Shown here: in pieces, positions 18,089-26,362 of the stretch
Layout of the letters: each line of letters begins with the position of its first letter
Numbering within the stretch: the stretch's first letter is position 1
NCBI RefSeq assembly: GCF_040813715.1
Contig: NZ_JBFOCH010000007.1
DNA from: Mesorhizobium_K marinum
GTDB taxonomy: Bacteria > Pseudomonadota > Alphaproteobacteria > Rhizobiales > Rhizobiaceae
Length of the DNA: 64,000 bases
Reading direction: 5' to 3' (one strand)
Notes under the pieces: generated by a model
The model's database searches: none
What the model was told of the DNA's origin: nothing
Seen by the model: the letters and a program-made list of their open reading frames with translations, nothing else
Made by a program: the position numbers and the translations under genes

Positions 18089-18292
18089 ATGACCAGGAAC
18101 GTCGGAAGCGCTGATCGCATCGTCAGGATCGTCGTCGGAATAGCCCTCCTTTCGCTCGTCTTCCTTCTTGAAGGCAGTGTGCGCTGGTGGGGTCTGGTCG
18201 GCCTCGTGCCGCTGTTGACCGGCCTCGCGTCCAGTTGCCCGCTCTATTCGATCGCGGGCATCAACACCTGCCCGGCGGTGAGCGGAAAGTGA
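18089..18292 (+). CDS. Small inner-membrane protein, DUF2892 (YgaP-like membrane part)
   Basis: This 67-residue protein starts MTRNVGSADRIVRIVVG, the hallmark of the DUF2892 family, and has two predicted helices (LALLSLVFLLEG-type and GLVGLVPLLTGLAS). CPLYSIAGINTC has two cysteines at the C-terminus. In other bacteria DUF2892 domains are fused to or sit beside rhodanese and sulfide genes. AGGGAG lies seven bases before the ATG. The next start overlaps its stop (GTGA), so it is the first gene of the BigR operon. Confidence 0.88.
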   Translation: MTRNVGSADRIVRIVVGIALLSLVFLLEGSVRWWGLVGLVPLLTGLASSCPLYSIAGINTCPAVSGK

Positions 18293-18711
18293 ACCTTCGC
18301 GAGACGGTCCACACCGAAGGCGGGCAGGATGCCTCGCGGCGGCAGCCGCCGGGGCAGCCGGTTCCGCTGGATCCGCCAGCGGACGCCGCCGCCATGAAGG
18401 CCAATGTCGACGAGGCGTCGGGCTTTCTGAAGAAGCTCGCGAACCCCGACCGGCTCCTGGTCGCATGCGCGCTGATCGACGGCGAGCGCTCGGTGCGCGA
18501 GCTGGAGGAGCTGCTGGGCATCCGCCAGCCCGGCCTGTCGCAGCAGATCGCCGAGCTCAGGGCTGCCGGCCTGATCGTCGGCCGCAAGGAAGGCAAGCAG
18601 GTCTTCTACCGGCTCGGCGATCCGCGGGTCGAAATCTTCATCAGCACGATGCACCGGCTCTTCTGCCGGCCGCCGCAACACAAAAGCAACACGCAGAGAC
18701 CGACACCATGA
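18289..18711 (+). CDS. bigR: ArsR-type persulfide-responsive repressor BigR/SqrR-like
   Basis: The winged helix is evident from FLKKLANPDRLLVACALIDG, VRELEELLGIRQPGLSQQIAEL and GLIVGRKEGKQVFYRL. Two cysteines (in LLVACAL and HRLFC) are 66 residues apart, as I recall for the sensing pair of SqrR and BigR, which forms a tetrasulfide link when persulfides appear. The GTG at 18289 overlaps the previous stop and gives 140 residues; an ATG at 18394 gives 105 residues and is an alternative, since the region between is Pro/Ala-rich. The protein should repress the operon until sulfide builds up. Confidence 0.87.
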   Translation: MNLRETVHTEGGQDASRRQPPGQPVPLDPPADAAAMKANVDEASGFLKKLANPDRLLVACALIDGERSVRELEELLGIRQPGLSQQIAELRAAGLIVGRKEGKQVFYRLGDPRVEIFISTMHRLFCRPPQHKSNTQRPTP

Positions 18712-19136
18712 CCGAATTCACTCCATTGGCTTCGCTTGCAGGCGGAGGGCTGATCGGCCTGGCCGCCGTCCTTCTGATGGCTTTCAACGGCCGCATCGCC
18801 GGCATGTCGGGCATCCTTGGCGGCGTTATCCCGCCGCTTGCCTCCGACTGGGCCTGGCGGGCCGCCTTCCTTGTCGGCGCGATCGCAGCTCCGGCCATGA
18901 TCCTCGCCTTCAGCGACTACGCCATCGGCTTCGACAGCCCCGTGCCGACCCCCTGGCTTGTCATCGGTGGCCTGATCGTCGGCGTCGGCATCACATACGG
19001 TTCCGGCTGCACGTCGGGCCACGGCGTCTGCGGCATGGCCCGCCTGTCGCTTCGTTCGATCTGCGCGACCCTGACCTTCATGGCGTCCACCGCCGTCACC
19101 GTCTTCGTCGTCCGCCACGTTCTGGGAGGCTTCTGA
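18708..19136 (+). CDS. YeeE/YedE (DUF395) family sulfur-compound membrane protein, first half
   Basis: This 142-residue membrane protein has about four helices and the conserved motif GITYGSGCTSGHGVCGMARLS, whose cysteine in GCTSGHG is essential in thiosulfate channels of the YeeE/TsuA type. Early on it has FNGRIAGMSGILGG. The ATG overlaps the BigR stop and its own stop overlaps the next start. Together with the following gene it makes a split two-protein version of the YeeE fold, as is common in BigR operons. It probably moves thiosulfate or another sulfur species across the inner membrane. Confidence 0.9.
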   Translation: MTEFTPLASLAGGGLIGLAAVLLMAFNGRIAGMSGILGGVIPPLASDWAWRAAFLVGAIAAPAMILAFSDYAIGFDSPVPTPWLVIGGLIVGVGITYGSGCTSGHGVCGMARLSLRSICATLTFMASTAVTVFVVRHVLGGF

Positions 19137-19579
19137 TGGCCCGCGTCCTTTCCGCTCTCGTCATCGGCCTGATCTTCGGCGCCGGCATCGCCATATCGGG
19201 CATGATCAATCCGGCCAAGGTGCTGAACTTCTTTGATGTCGCCGGAACATGGGATCCTTCGCTCGCCTTCGTCATGGGCGGAGCGCTCGTGATCACCAGC
19301 ATCGGCTACTTCCTGGTCTTCAAGCGTCCGGCTCCGGCGTTCGAGCAGAAGTTCCATCTGCCGGCCAAGAAGGAACTGGATCTTCCGCTGCTGGCCGGAT
19401 CGGCGGTGTTCGGCGTCGGCTGGGGCATTGCCGGCTTCTGTCCGGGTGGGGCCATCCCCGCGCTCGGCTTGATGAAATCCGAAGCCTTCATCTTTGTCGC
19501 GGCGATGATCGCCGGCATCGTGCTGGCGCGCCTTCTGCGCCAGGCGACAAGCGCCGCCGTCGCCTCGAAACACGCCTGA
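19136..19579 (+). CDS. YeeE/YedE (DUF6691-like) family membrane protein, second half
   Basis: This 147-residue membrane protein carries GLIFGAGIAISGMINPAKVLNF at the N-terminus and GWGIAGFCPGGAIPALG in the last third. The cysteine in GFCPGG is the counterpart of the GCTSGHG cysteine in its partner. About four helices are visible. Its start shares a base with the partner's stop. The pair is likely to form one channel or transporter for reduced sulfur compounds. Confidence 0.9.
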   Translation: MARVLSALVIGLIFGAGIAISGMINPAKVLNFFDVAGTWDPSLAFVMGGALVITSIGYFLVFKRPAPAFEQKFHLPAKKELDLPLLAGSAVFGVGWGIAGFCPGGAIPALGLMKSEAFIFVAAMIAGIVLARLLRQATSAAVASKHA

Positions 19580-19594
19580 AAAGGAGCCTTTCAA

Positions 19595-20491
19595 ATGGCT
19601 GAACCGCTTCCCTTCACGCCTGATCTTTCGGTCAAGCCCGTTGTCGTCCCGTTCTTCGACCAGCCGACCAACACGATCAGCTACATAGTCAAGGATCCGG
19701 CGTCCGACGCCTGCGCGGTGGTCGATTCCGTCATGGACATCGACTACGCCGCCGGCCGCATCACCTATGACGGCGCCGACAAGATCATCGCCTACATCCG
19801 CGAACACGGCTGGAGGCTGGAATGGCTGATCGAGACCCATGTCCACGCCGATCATCTTTCGGCTGCGCCCTACATCCAGACGAAGCTTGGCGGCAAGCTG
19901 GGCATCGGCGAGAACATCACCATCGTCCAGGACACCTTCGGCAAGATTTTCAACGAGGGCACCGAGTTCCAGCGCGACGGCTCGCAGTTCGATAGGCTGT
20001 TCAAGGACGGCGACAGCTACAAGATCGGCGGCATGACGGCGCATGTCATCCATACGCCGGGCCACACGCCCGCCTGCATGACCCACTGCATCGGCGACGC
20101 CGCCTTTGTCGGCGACACGCTGTTCATGCCGGACGGCGGATCGGCCCGGGCGGACTTCCCTGGTGGCGACGCCCGCACGCTCTATCGCTCGATCCAACGC
20201 GTGCTTGCGCTGCCCGGCGAGATGCGCCTGTTCATGTGCCACGACTACGGCCCGAACGGTCGCGACATCCAGTGGGAGACTACGGTCGCCGATGAGCGCG
20301 AGCACAACATCCATGTCGGCAAGGGCATTGGCGAGGACGAGTTCGTGAAGATGCGCGAGTCCCGCGATGCGACGCTGGACATGCCCAGGCTCATCATCCC
20401 TTCGCTGCAGGTCAACATGCGGGCGGGCCAACTCCCGCCGGCGGACGACAGCGGCAAGACGTTCCTCAAGGTGCCCGTCAACACTCTCTAG
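19595..20491 (+). CDS. blh: MBL-fold persulfide dioxygenase-like hydrolase (Blh/ETHE1 group)
   Basis: This 298-residue metallo-beta-lactamase-fold protein has the metal motif THVHADHLSA near residue 82, HTPGHTPACMTH near 150, GDTLFMPDGG with the metal Asp, and MCHDYGPNGRD at the final His. It lies directly behind the YeeE pair in the order known from BigR operons of plant-associated bacteria, where the enzyme (Blh) oxidises glutathione persulfide to sulfite with Fe(II) and oxygen. AGGAG lies nine bases before the ATG. It should act in the cytoplasm against sulfide stress. Confidence 0.9.
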   Translation: MAEPLPFTPDLSVKPVVVPFFDQPTNTISYIVKDPASDACAVVDSVMDIDYAAGRITYDGADKIIAYIREHGWRLEWLIETHVHADHLSAAPYIQTKLGGKLGIGENITIVQDTFGKIFNEGTEFQRDGSQFDRLFKDGDSYKIGGMTAHVIHTPGHTPACMTHCIGDAAFVGDTLFMPDGGSARADFPGGDARTLYRSIQRVLALPGEMRLFMCHDYGPNGRDIQWETTVADEREHNIHVGKGIGEDEFVKMRESRDATLDMPRLIIPSLQVNMRAGQLPPADDSGKTFLKVPVNTL

Positions 20492-20525
20492 CGAGAGCGC
20501 CAGGGCCGTCGAAGCAAGCAGAACC

Positions 20526-22280
20526 ATGAACAGAATCGAGACGTTCCTCCCCATCGTCGCATGGGGCAAGGCCTACAATCGCTCCGTGCTGACCAGCGAC
20601 CTCGTGGCGGCAATGATCGTAACGATCATGCTGATCCCGCAGTCGCTGGCCTACGCGATGCTGGCGGAACTGCCGCCGGAAGTCGGGCTCTACGCCTCGA
20701 TCCTGCCGCTGGTGGCCTATGCCATCTTCGGCACCAGCCGGGTGCTGGCGGTCGGCCCGGTTGCGGTGGTTTCACTGATGACAGCGTCCGTCGTCGGCCA
20801 GGTCGCCGCGCAGGGGACCGCAGACTACCTGACCGCCGCGATCGTCCTGGCGCTACTGTCGGGCGTGATCCTCGTGCTGATGGGCGTGTTCCGGCTTGGC
20901 TTCCTCGCCAATTTCCTGAGCCGCCCGGTGATTTCGGGCTTCATCACGGCGTCAGGTCTGCTGATCGCCGCCAGCCAGCTCAAGCACATCTTTGGCGTCC
21001 CGGTCAAAGGAGACACGCTGCCGGAAATCGCCGAAGGGCTTTTGTCCCAGGCCGGCAACGCCAATCCGATAACCCTGGTGATCGGCGTCGGCGTCGTCGC
21101 CTTCCTCTTCTTCGCGCGCACTCGCCTGAAGGGCCTGCTGAACCGCACCGGGCTGAACAGCCGGCTGTCCGACATCATTACCAAGGCGTCGCCCATCCTG
21201 GCGGTCGCGGCGACGATCCTCATTGCCGGCGCGTTCGACCTCGCCGATCATGGCGTCGTCCTGGTTGGCTCGATCCCGCGGGGTCTTCCCGTTCCGGGCA
21301 TCCCTGCCTTCTCGCTGGACCTCGTCGCCACGCTTGCCGGGCCGGCGCTGCTGATCAGCGCCATCGGCTTCGTCGAGTCGGTGTCTGTCGCGCAGACGCT
21401 TGCCTCCAAGCGCCGTCAGCGCATCGTTCCGGACCAGGAACTGATCGGCCTCGGCGCGGCGAATATCGCCTCCGGAATCTCGTCCGGTTTCCCTGTCACC
21501 GGCGGCTTCGCGCGCTCAGTCGTCAATTTCGACGCCGGGGCGGAAACCCCGGCCGCGGGGATATTCACCGCCGTCGGCATTGCCATCGCCACCCTGTTCC
21601 TGACGCCGCTGCTCGCCAACCTGCCGCAGGCGACGCTCGCCGCGACGATCATCGTGGCGGTGCTGTCGCTGGTCGACTTCAAGGCCATCGGCGCCGTCTT
21701 CGGCTACTCGAAGGCGGATTTCGCGGCGATGGCGACGACCATCCTCATCACGCTGTTCTGGGGCGTCGAGCCGGGCGTTCTCTCGGGCGTGCTGCTTTCG
21801 CTGGCGCTACATCTCTACCGGACCAGCCGGCCGCACATGGCGGTGGTCGGCCTGGTGCCCGGTACGGAGCATTTCCGCAACATCAATCGGCACAAGGTCG
21901 TCACCGATCCACCAATACTGTCGATACGTGTCGACGAAAGCCTCTATTTCGCCAACAGCCGCTATCTGGAAGACCGCATCGCGGCCCTCGTCTCTGACAG
22001 CCCGGACATCCGCCACGTCGTCCTGATGTGCCCCGCGGTCAACGACATCGATGCCAGCGCGCTGGAGAGCCTCGAAGAGATCAATCATCGCCTCAAGGAT
22101 GCCGGCATCGGCTTCCATCTCTCGGAGGTCAAGGGTCCGGTCATGGACCGGCTGAAGAAGACGGACTTCCTGGAGAAGCTGACCGGCAAGATTTTCCTCA
22201 GCCAGTACGAGGCCGTGACGTCCCTGCGCACTGTGCCCTATACCGGCGCCGTCATGGCGCCGGCAATGATGACTAGCTAA
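20526..22280 (+). CDS. SulP family inorganic anion transporter with STAS domain
   Basis: The protein has 584 residues. The N-terminal two thirds form the SulP membrane core: MIVTIMLIPQSLAYAMLAELPPEVGLYASILPL is the family signature, followed by about ten more helices and PVTGGFARSVVNFDAGAETP. Residues from about 440 on form a cytoplasmic STAS domain (ESLYFANSRYLEDRI, then CPAVNDIDASALESLEEI). It lies 34 bases after the persulfide dioxygenase gene. It probably exports or exchanges sulfite or sulfate made by that enzyme, completing the sulfide-detoxification operon. Confidence 0.92.
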   Translation: MNRIETFLPIVAWGKAYNRSVLTSDLVAAMIVTIMLIPQSLAYAMLAELPPEVGLYASILPLVAYAIFGTSRVLAVGPVAVVSLMTASVVGQVAAQGTADYLTAAIVLALLSGVILVLMGVFRLGFLANFLSRPVISGFITASGLLIAASQLKHIFGVPVKGDTLPEIAEGLLSQAGNANPITLVIGVGVVAFLFFARTRLKGLLNRTGLNSRLSDIITKASPILAVAATILIAGAFDLADHGVVLVGSIPRGLPVPGIPAFSLDLVATLAGPALLISAIGFVESVSVAQTLASKRRQRIVPDQELIGLGAANIASGISSGFPVTGGFARSVVNFDAGAETPAAGIFTAVGIAIATLFLTPLLANLPQATLAATIIVAVLSLVDFKAIGAVFGYSKADFAAMATTILITLFWGVEPGVLSGVLLSLALHLYRTSRPHMAVVGLVPGTEHFRNINRHKVVTDPPILSIRVDESLYFANSRYLEDRIAALVSDSPDIRHVVLMCPAVNDIDASALESLEEINHRLKDAGIGFHLSEVKGPVMDRLKKTDFLEKLTGKIFLSQYEAVTSLRTVPYTGAVMAPAMMTS

Positions 22281-22554
22281 GGCGTGTTGTGCCGGCCGTT
22301 CAGGCCGGCTTCACGTTCTGGTTCAGCCTGAGAAGGTTGCCGGGGTCGTAGCGCTTCTTGATCGCCGCCAGGCGGCCGTAGTTGCCGCCATAGGCCGTCT
22401 CGACGCGGCCGCNGCGAGCTAAGGCGTGTTGTGCCGACCGTTCAGGCCGGCTTCACGTTCTGGTTCAGCCTGAGAAGGTTGCCGGGGTCGTAGCGCTTCT
22501 TGATCGCCGCCAGGCGGCCGTAGTTGCCGCCATAGGCCGTCTCGACGCGGCCGC
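22275..22554. repeat. Direct duplication around N at 22413 (assembly) with a convergent hairpin
   Basis: 22275-22412 and 22417-22554 are the same 138 bases. They hold the end of the SulP gene region and the 3' end of the FAD oxidoreductase. In the first copy GCCGGCC and GGCCGGC (22291-22309) form a hairpin at the convergent gene ends; the second copy has one mismatch (GCCGACC). Confidence 0.85.
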
Positions 22555-23863
22555 CCTCGTCGTCCGGCATGAAGTTGACATAGGCTGTGCCGGCGGCGTG
22601 TGGTTTCATGGCGTCGAACAGCTGCCGCGCCCAGGCGATGAAACTCCGGTCGTCGCTGGCTTCGCGCCACCGCGTATGGACATTCATCACGAAATGCGCG
22701 CTGCGTTGTGGGAAGGCCGTCGCGTCGGGGGTCACCCGGCCGGCCGCGCCGCCGACATGGCCGATGAACACCTCGCATTCGGGGCCGGGCAGGGCGCGGA
22801 TCGCATCGAGCAGCACGCCGATCGCCGCGTCGGGCAGTTTCGTCAGGTCGTGGCTCTTCCAGTAGTTTCGCGCACCCGGCGTCAGCAAGGGATCGAAGGC
22901 CTGTTGCCATCCGGCGAAGGGGCTCGGCCCGACCACGTCGGCGATCGGCTTGCCGATCGCCCGCAGCGCGGCCGTCGCCCTCTGGCCCGCCTCGATGTCG
23001 CCGCAGTAGCACATGGCCAGGATGAGGACTTCCTTGCCGTGCCATTCCTCCGGCAGGAAGGGGAGCGGCGGGGCCTGCCGCATGACGACCCAGCAGGTCA
23101 GTTCGTCCGGTGCGGTCGCGACCACCTCCCGGTACTGCTGGAGGATCGCCTGGGCATCCGAGAAGGGGTGCACGACCAGTCCCGCCAGCACCTCGGGGCC
23201 CATCTTGTGCAGCTTGAACTCGAAGGACGTGACGACGCCGAAGTTGCCGCCGCCGCCGCGCAGCGCCCAGAACAGGTCCGGGTGCTCGCTCGCGCTCGCC
23301 CGGACGATTTCGCCGTCAGCCGTGACCACCTCGGCCGACACCAGGTTGTCGATGGTCAGTCCGAACTTCCGCGTGATCCAGCCGAACCCGCCGCCGAGCG
23401 TCAGGCCCGCGATGCCGGTAGTGGAGTTGATGCCGGTCGGCACGGCCAGACCGGCCGCCTGCGTCTCGCGATCGACATCGGCCAGCGTCGCGCCGGGCCC
23501 GACCACCGCCCGCATCGCGGCCGCGTCCACGCGAACCGCGTTCATCTGCGAGAGATCGATCATCAGGCCGCCGTCACAGACGGCGTTTCCGGCAATGTTG
23601 TGCCCGCCGCCGCGCACGGCAAGAAGCAGGCCGTTGTCACGCGCAAAGCGGACGGCATGAACGACGTCGCCCGCATCGGCGCAGCGCACGATCAGTCCGG
23701 GCTTGCGGTCGATCATGGCGTTCCAGATGGTTCGGGCCTCGTCGTAGGACGGGTCGCCCGGCTGCAGCAGACGGCCCTTCAGCTTCGCCCGGAGCGTCTC
23801 GACCGCCGAGGCGCCCACGGATCGTGAGCCCGATTCCAGGCCGGTTAGGTTCAGGTCATTCAT
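22442..23863 (-). CDS. FAD-binding oxidoreductase, berberine-bridge-enzyme-like
   Basis: This 473-residue protein has a PCMH-type FAD domain: IVRCADAGDVVHAVRFARDNG, then RGGGHNIAGNAV, whose His is the usual site of covalent 8-alpha-histidyl FAD. TLGGGFGWITRKFGLTIDNL lacks the second, cysteinyl FAD link of bicovalent relatives. The C-terminal BBE segment ends GGNYGRLAAIKKRYDPGNLLRLNQNV. Such enzymes oxidise sugars, alcohols or alkaloid-like compounds with oxygen. The ATG at 23863 has GGGAGGG upstream; a 20-residue extension is open but unlikely. A perfect 18-bp palindrome lies just ahead of the gene. No signal peptide is seen. Confidence 0.9.
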   Translation of the reverse strand: MNDLNLTGLESGSRSVGASAVETLRAKLKGRLLQPGDPSYDEARTIWNAMIDRKPGLIVRCADAGDVVHAVRFARDNGLLLAVRGGGHNIAGNAVCDGGLMIDLSQMNAVRVDAAAMRAVVGPGATLADVDRETQAAGLAVPTGINSTTGIAGLTLGGGFGWITRKFGLTIDNLVSAEVVTADGEIVRASASEHPDLFWALRGGGGNFGVVTSFEFKLHKMGPEVLAGLVVHPFSDAQAILQQYREVVATAPDELTCWVVMRQAPPLPFLPEEWHGKEVLILAMCYCGDIEAGQRATAALRAIGKPIADVVGPSPFAGWQQAFDPLLTPGARNYWKSHDLTKLPDAAIGVLLDAIRALPGPECEVFIGHVGGAAGRVTPDATAFPQRSAHFVMNVHTRWREASDDRSFIAWARQLFDAMKPHAAGTAYVNFMPDDEGGRVETAYGGNYGRLAAIKKRYDPGNLLRLNQNVKPA

Positions 23864-23885
23864 GACAATGCCCTCCCAGGTTGAT

Positions 23886-23903
23886 GACGGGCAATTGCCC
23901 GTC
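23886..23903. promoter_or_regulatory. Perfect 18-bp palindrome upstream of the FAD oxidoreductase
   Basis: GACGGGCAATTGCCCGTC reads the same on both strands and lies 23 bases upstream of the start codon of the minus-strand gene. It is a good candidate for a repressor operator, for instance of a TetR- or MarR-type protein encoded elsewhere. Confidence 0.45.
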
Positions 23904-25491
23904 GTGCACGCGATCTCGATCACGGTTCAGGCAGCGGTGGCCGCCGGTGCATTGGGTGGTTCACATCTACGTTAGGCCGATTTTTTGGACCGCGCCATCC
24001 TTCGCTGGCCACTTTCGTCTGACAGATGCGATGGTCGACAGGTTCTGTTGCTGCCAGCGGAGAACAACCGGGCGCGGGCAACCCTAGGGCGACTGCTCAA
24101 GGCGGGAGCAAAAATCGAGAATGTGCATGTCATGTATAACTTTCGGACCGTCGCCGGGTTGATCCCGAGCGATGACGTGCACACCCGGCATACTCGGGCG
24201 AGTTCCGTGTTCTGCCCACGGCAGCCGTTCAGAAAGGTGGATGTTCAAGAACACGACGTCTTCAGCAATCTTGCCTTTCATGGCCACCATGGAACCAACT
24301 TCACAGCCCTCTGCCTCATTCGGTGTCGCGCGGAAGGTGTCTGGTCGCCGGGGAAAACGCCCGCATACATCGAGTTCTCGACAGGCACGACGGTGATCGC
24401 CGCGCGGATGCGTATCCACAGCGTCGGCGGCGTCACGCTCGGCTCGCCGACTGGTGGCTCCACCTGTTCGACTACGCTACCACGGGTGCCCTACAGGACG
24501 CAGATGGCGACGTAGCCAAGGCGTTTGCCTCTCGCGGGGCCGATCTGTTCGACCCGGATAGGTTCGCGGACTTCTGGAAGCAGAACCGTCACGTGCCGTC
24601 GCGGGCTGAGTCGGAGGCGAATGGTGCCAATTCGTTGGGCGACCTGCTTCACCTCATTGGGAAACCCTCGNACGACGTAGCCAAGGCGTTTGCCTTTCGC
24701 GGGGCCAATCTGCTCGACGCGGATAGGTTCGCGGACTTCTGGAAGCAGAACCGTCACCTGCCGTCGCGGGCTGAGTCGGAGGCGAATGGTGCCAATTGGT
24801 TGGGCGACCTGCTTCACCTCATTGGGAAACCCTTGAAACGCAGGCGGTCGACATCGAGAAGCTGAATGAGTGGCGGAAGCCGCCGGCGAACGGCGAGCCA
24901 TGCTCTTTGGAACTCGGGATGCCGAANAAGCAGAACCGTCACGTGCCGTCGCGGGCTGAGTCGGAGGCGAATGGTGCCAATTCGTTGGGCGACCTGCTTC
25001 ACCTCATTGGGAAACCCTCGAAACGCAGGCGGTCGACATCGAGAAGCTGAATGAGTGGCGGAAGCCGCCGGCGAACGGCGAGCCATGCTCTGTGGAACTC
25101 GGGATGCTGAACGTGGCGTCCCGTCGCCGACGGGCGGCATGAACCGTTGGTCCGGTTCGATAGCCGCCCGTGCAGGCCACCAAATGGAAACGCCGCCCGA
25201 AGACGGCGCTAAGCACGACGGCAGTACGTGCCTATGCTGGCCTAGGCTGCCCTGAAACGACGGCAACAACTTTGGAAGTGACCTTGCTCAACGTTTCTCG
25301 GCACTGGAGAGCCGGCTTCGCGTAGGACTTCTTCATGTCACCCTCGCTCCCCTTCAAGAGAACCTTGCCGCCGAGGAACTGCTACGCTCTGCCCCTCCTG
25401 ACCACGGGAGACGGGTAGTGCACCTGATTGCGGCCGCCGAAACAATATCATTGAGGGCTGCAGCTTCATAGGCGCCACCAGCCCGAACCAC
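23904..25491. other. About 1.6 kb without a confident gene
   Basis: Several open frames of 60-180 codons exist on both strands, but none has a ribosome site with a recognisable family. The best plus-strand frame (about 24434-25050, with DVAKAFASRGADLFDPDRFADFW) is spread over three assembly copies; six differences between copies at 24509-24835 all change the residue in that frame, so it does not look like a constrained protein. On the minus strand a frame at 24084-24419 (EDVVFLNIHLSERLPWAEHG) also lacks support. Decayed genes or an intergenic island are the likely content. Confidence 0.5.
24509..25111. repeat. Three overlapping copies around N at 24671 and 24927 (assembly, with SNPs)
   Basis: 24509-24670 repeats at 24674-24835 (about six differences) and 24743-24926 repeats at 24928-25111 (a few differences). 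The offsets are 165 and 185 bases. The divergence is higher than at most other junctions in the window. Confidence 0.8.
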
Positions 25492-25635
25492 TTACCGGTC
25501 GCGGGAACAGCTCGACCCGACCATCGCGCAATTCGCGGGGTGGTAACCGCTGGCAACCGAAGTTGACGTTGCCTGACAGCCCGTCGACGCCATTGCAGTG
25601 GCGCCGATTGCGAAAGCAATCAATATCCGAACCAT
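25492..25635 (-). CDS. Small lipoprotein, 47 residues
   Basis: The reading frame MVRILIAFAIGATAMASTGC has a lipoprotein signal with lipobox ASTGC, so the mature chain starts at Cys20 and is only 28 residues (QATSTSVASGYHPANCAMVG and a basic tail). AGGAGG lies eight bases upstream of the ATG at 25635, an excellent ribosome site. Two further cysteines (in ANCAMV and SSC) could form a disulfide. The function is unknown; it would be an outer- or inner-membrane-anchored periplasmic peptide. The gene stands alone. Confidence 0.7.
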   Translation of the reverse strand: MVRILIAFAIGATAMASTGCQATSTSVASGYHPANCAMVGSSCSRDR

Positions 25636-25810
25636 GGGATCGCCTCCTGAGTTTAAGTCATCAAAGCAGACGCCACCCGCCAACCGCAATAGGCAGGCCG
25701 GCAAACCGGCCGTTGTGGAAGCGAAACCAGAGTTGATTGAATGTTAAAGAAAAGTTGGTGGCGGAGGACCGTCTTGGACGTTACGCCCACCCACGAGTGG
25801 GGGGAAACGA

Positions 25811-25887
25811 TGGTAGCGGAGGAGGGATTTGAACCCCCGACACAAGGATTATGATTCCTCTGCTCTAACCAACTGAGCTACTCCGCC
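25811..25887 (-). tRNA. tRNA-Met (anticodon CAT), copy next to the gap
   Basis: On the minus strand GGCGGAG pairs with CTCCGCT as acceptor stem, followed by the D arm GCTC...GAGC, an anticodon arm with loop ATCATAA (anticodon CAT), the T arm with GGTTCAAAT and an encoded CCA end; 77 bases in all. G1 rather than C1 excludes the initiator type. It is most like alphaproteobacterial elongator tRNA-Met; tRNA-Ile2 with a modified CAT anticodon is less likely. Confidence 0.88.
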
Positions 25888-25994
25888 ATGCGGCGACGTC
25901 GAGCCGGCGGGCCGGCGAAACATCCGCAAAGGNNNAAGTTGGTGGCGGAGGACCGTCTTGGACGTTACGCCCACCCACGAGTGGGGGGAAACGA

Positions 25995-26071
25995 TGGTAG
26001 CGGAGGAGGGATTTGAACCCCCGACACAAGGATTATGATTCCTCTGCTCTAACCAACTGAGCTACTCCGCC
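25995..26071 (-). tRNA. tRNA-Met (CAT), second copy at assembly junction
   Basis: The sequence is identical to the tRNA at 25811-25887 and has identical flanks, offset by 184 bases across NNN. It is probably the same gene represented twice. The promoter would lie in 26072-26362, which holds no other recognisable feature. Confidence 0.75.
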
Positions 26072-26362
26072 ATGCGGCGACGTCGAGCCGGCGGGCCGGC
26101 GAAACATCCGCAAAGGTGGCGCGGATATACGGTTGGGGGGTGGAAACTGTCAAGCCGCAAGTTCCGCCGTTTCGGTCGCCCGCCGCCCGTCGGTGCGGGC
26201 CGGCCCGCGGGGCTGTCCGGGCGAACGGGGCAAACCGCCCTGGCGCCGTCCCCGGCCGGCGTCGGCGCGCGCGGCAAATCGTCCGCCATGCGGCGCTCGG
26301 CGCTTGAGTTAGCTCTGCTGCGCCGTTATGTCTCCGTCACAATTTTCCTGAGCTGGCACGAT

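Larger units (their letters stand above)
25752..26116. repeat. Direct duplication around NNN 25933-25935 containing a tRNA gene (assembly)
   Basis: 25752-25932 and 25936-26116 are identical over about 181 bases, including the tRNA and both flanks. Identical flanks and the N gap point to one locus placed twice. Confidence 0.85.

Noticed and set aside
23985..24515. 176-codon plus-strand open frame
   Set aside because: No ribosome site, no conserved motif and high Thr/His/Arg content; not enough to call a gene.
25811..26071. Two tandem tRNA-Met genes as a real duplication
   Set aside because: Both copies and their flanks are identical and meet at NNN, as at the other assembly junctions; one locus is more likely.
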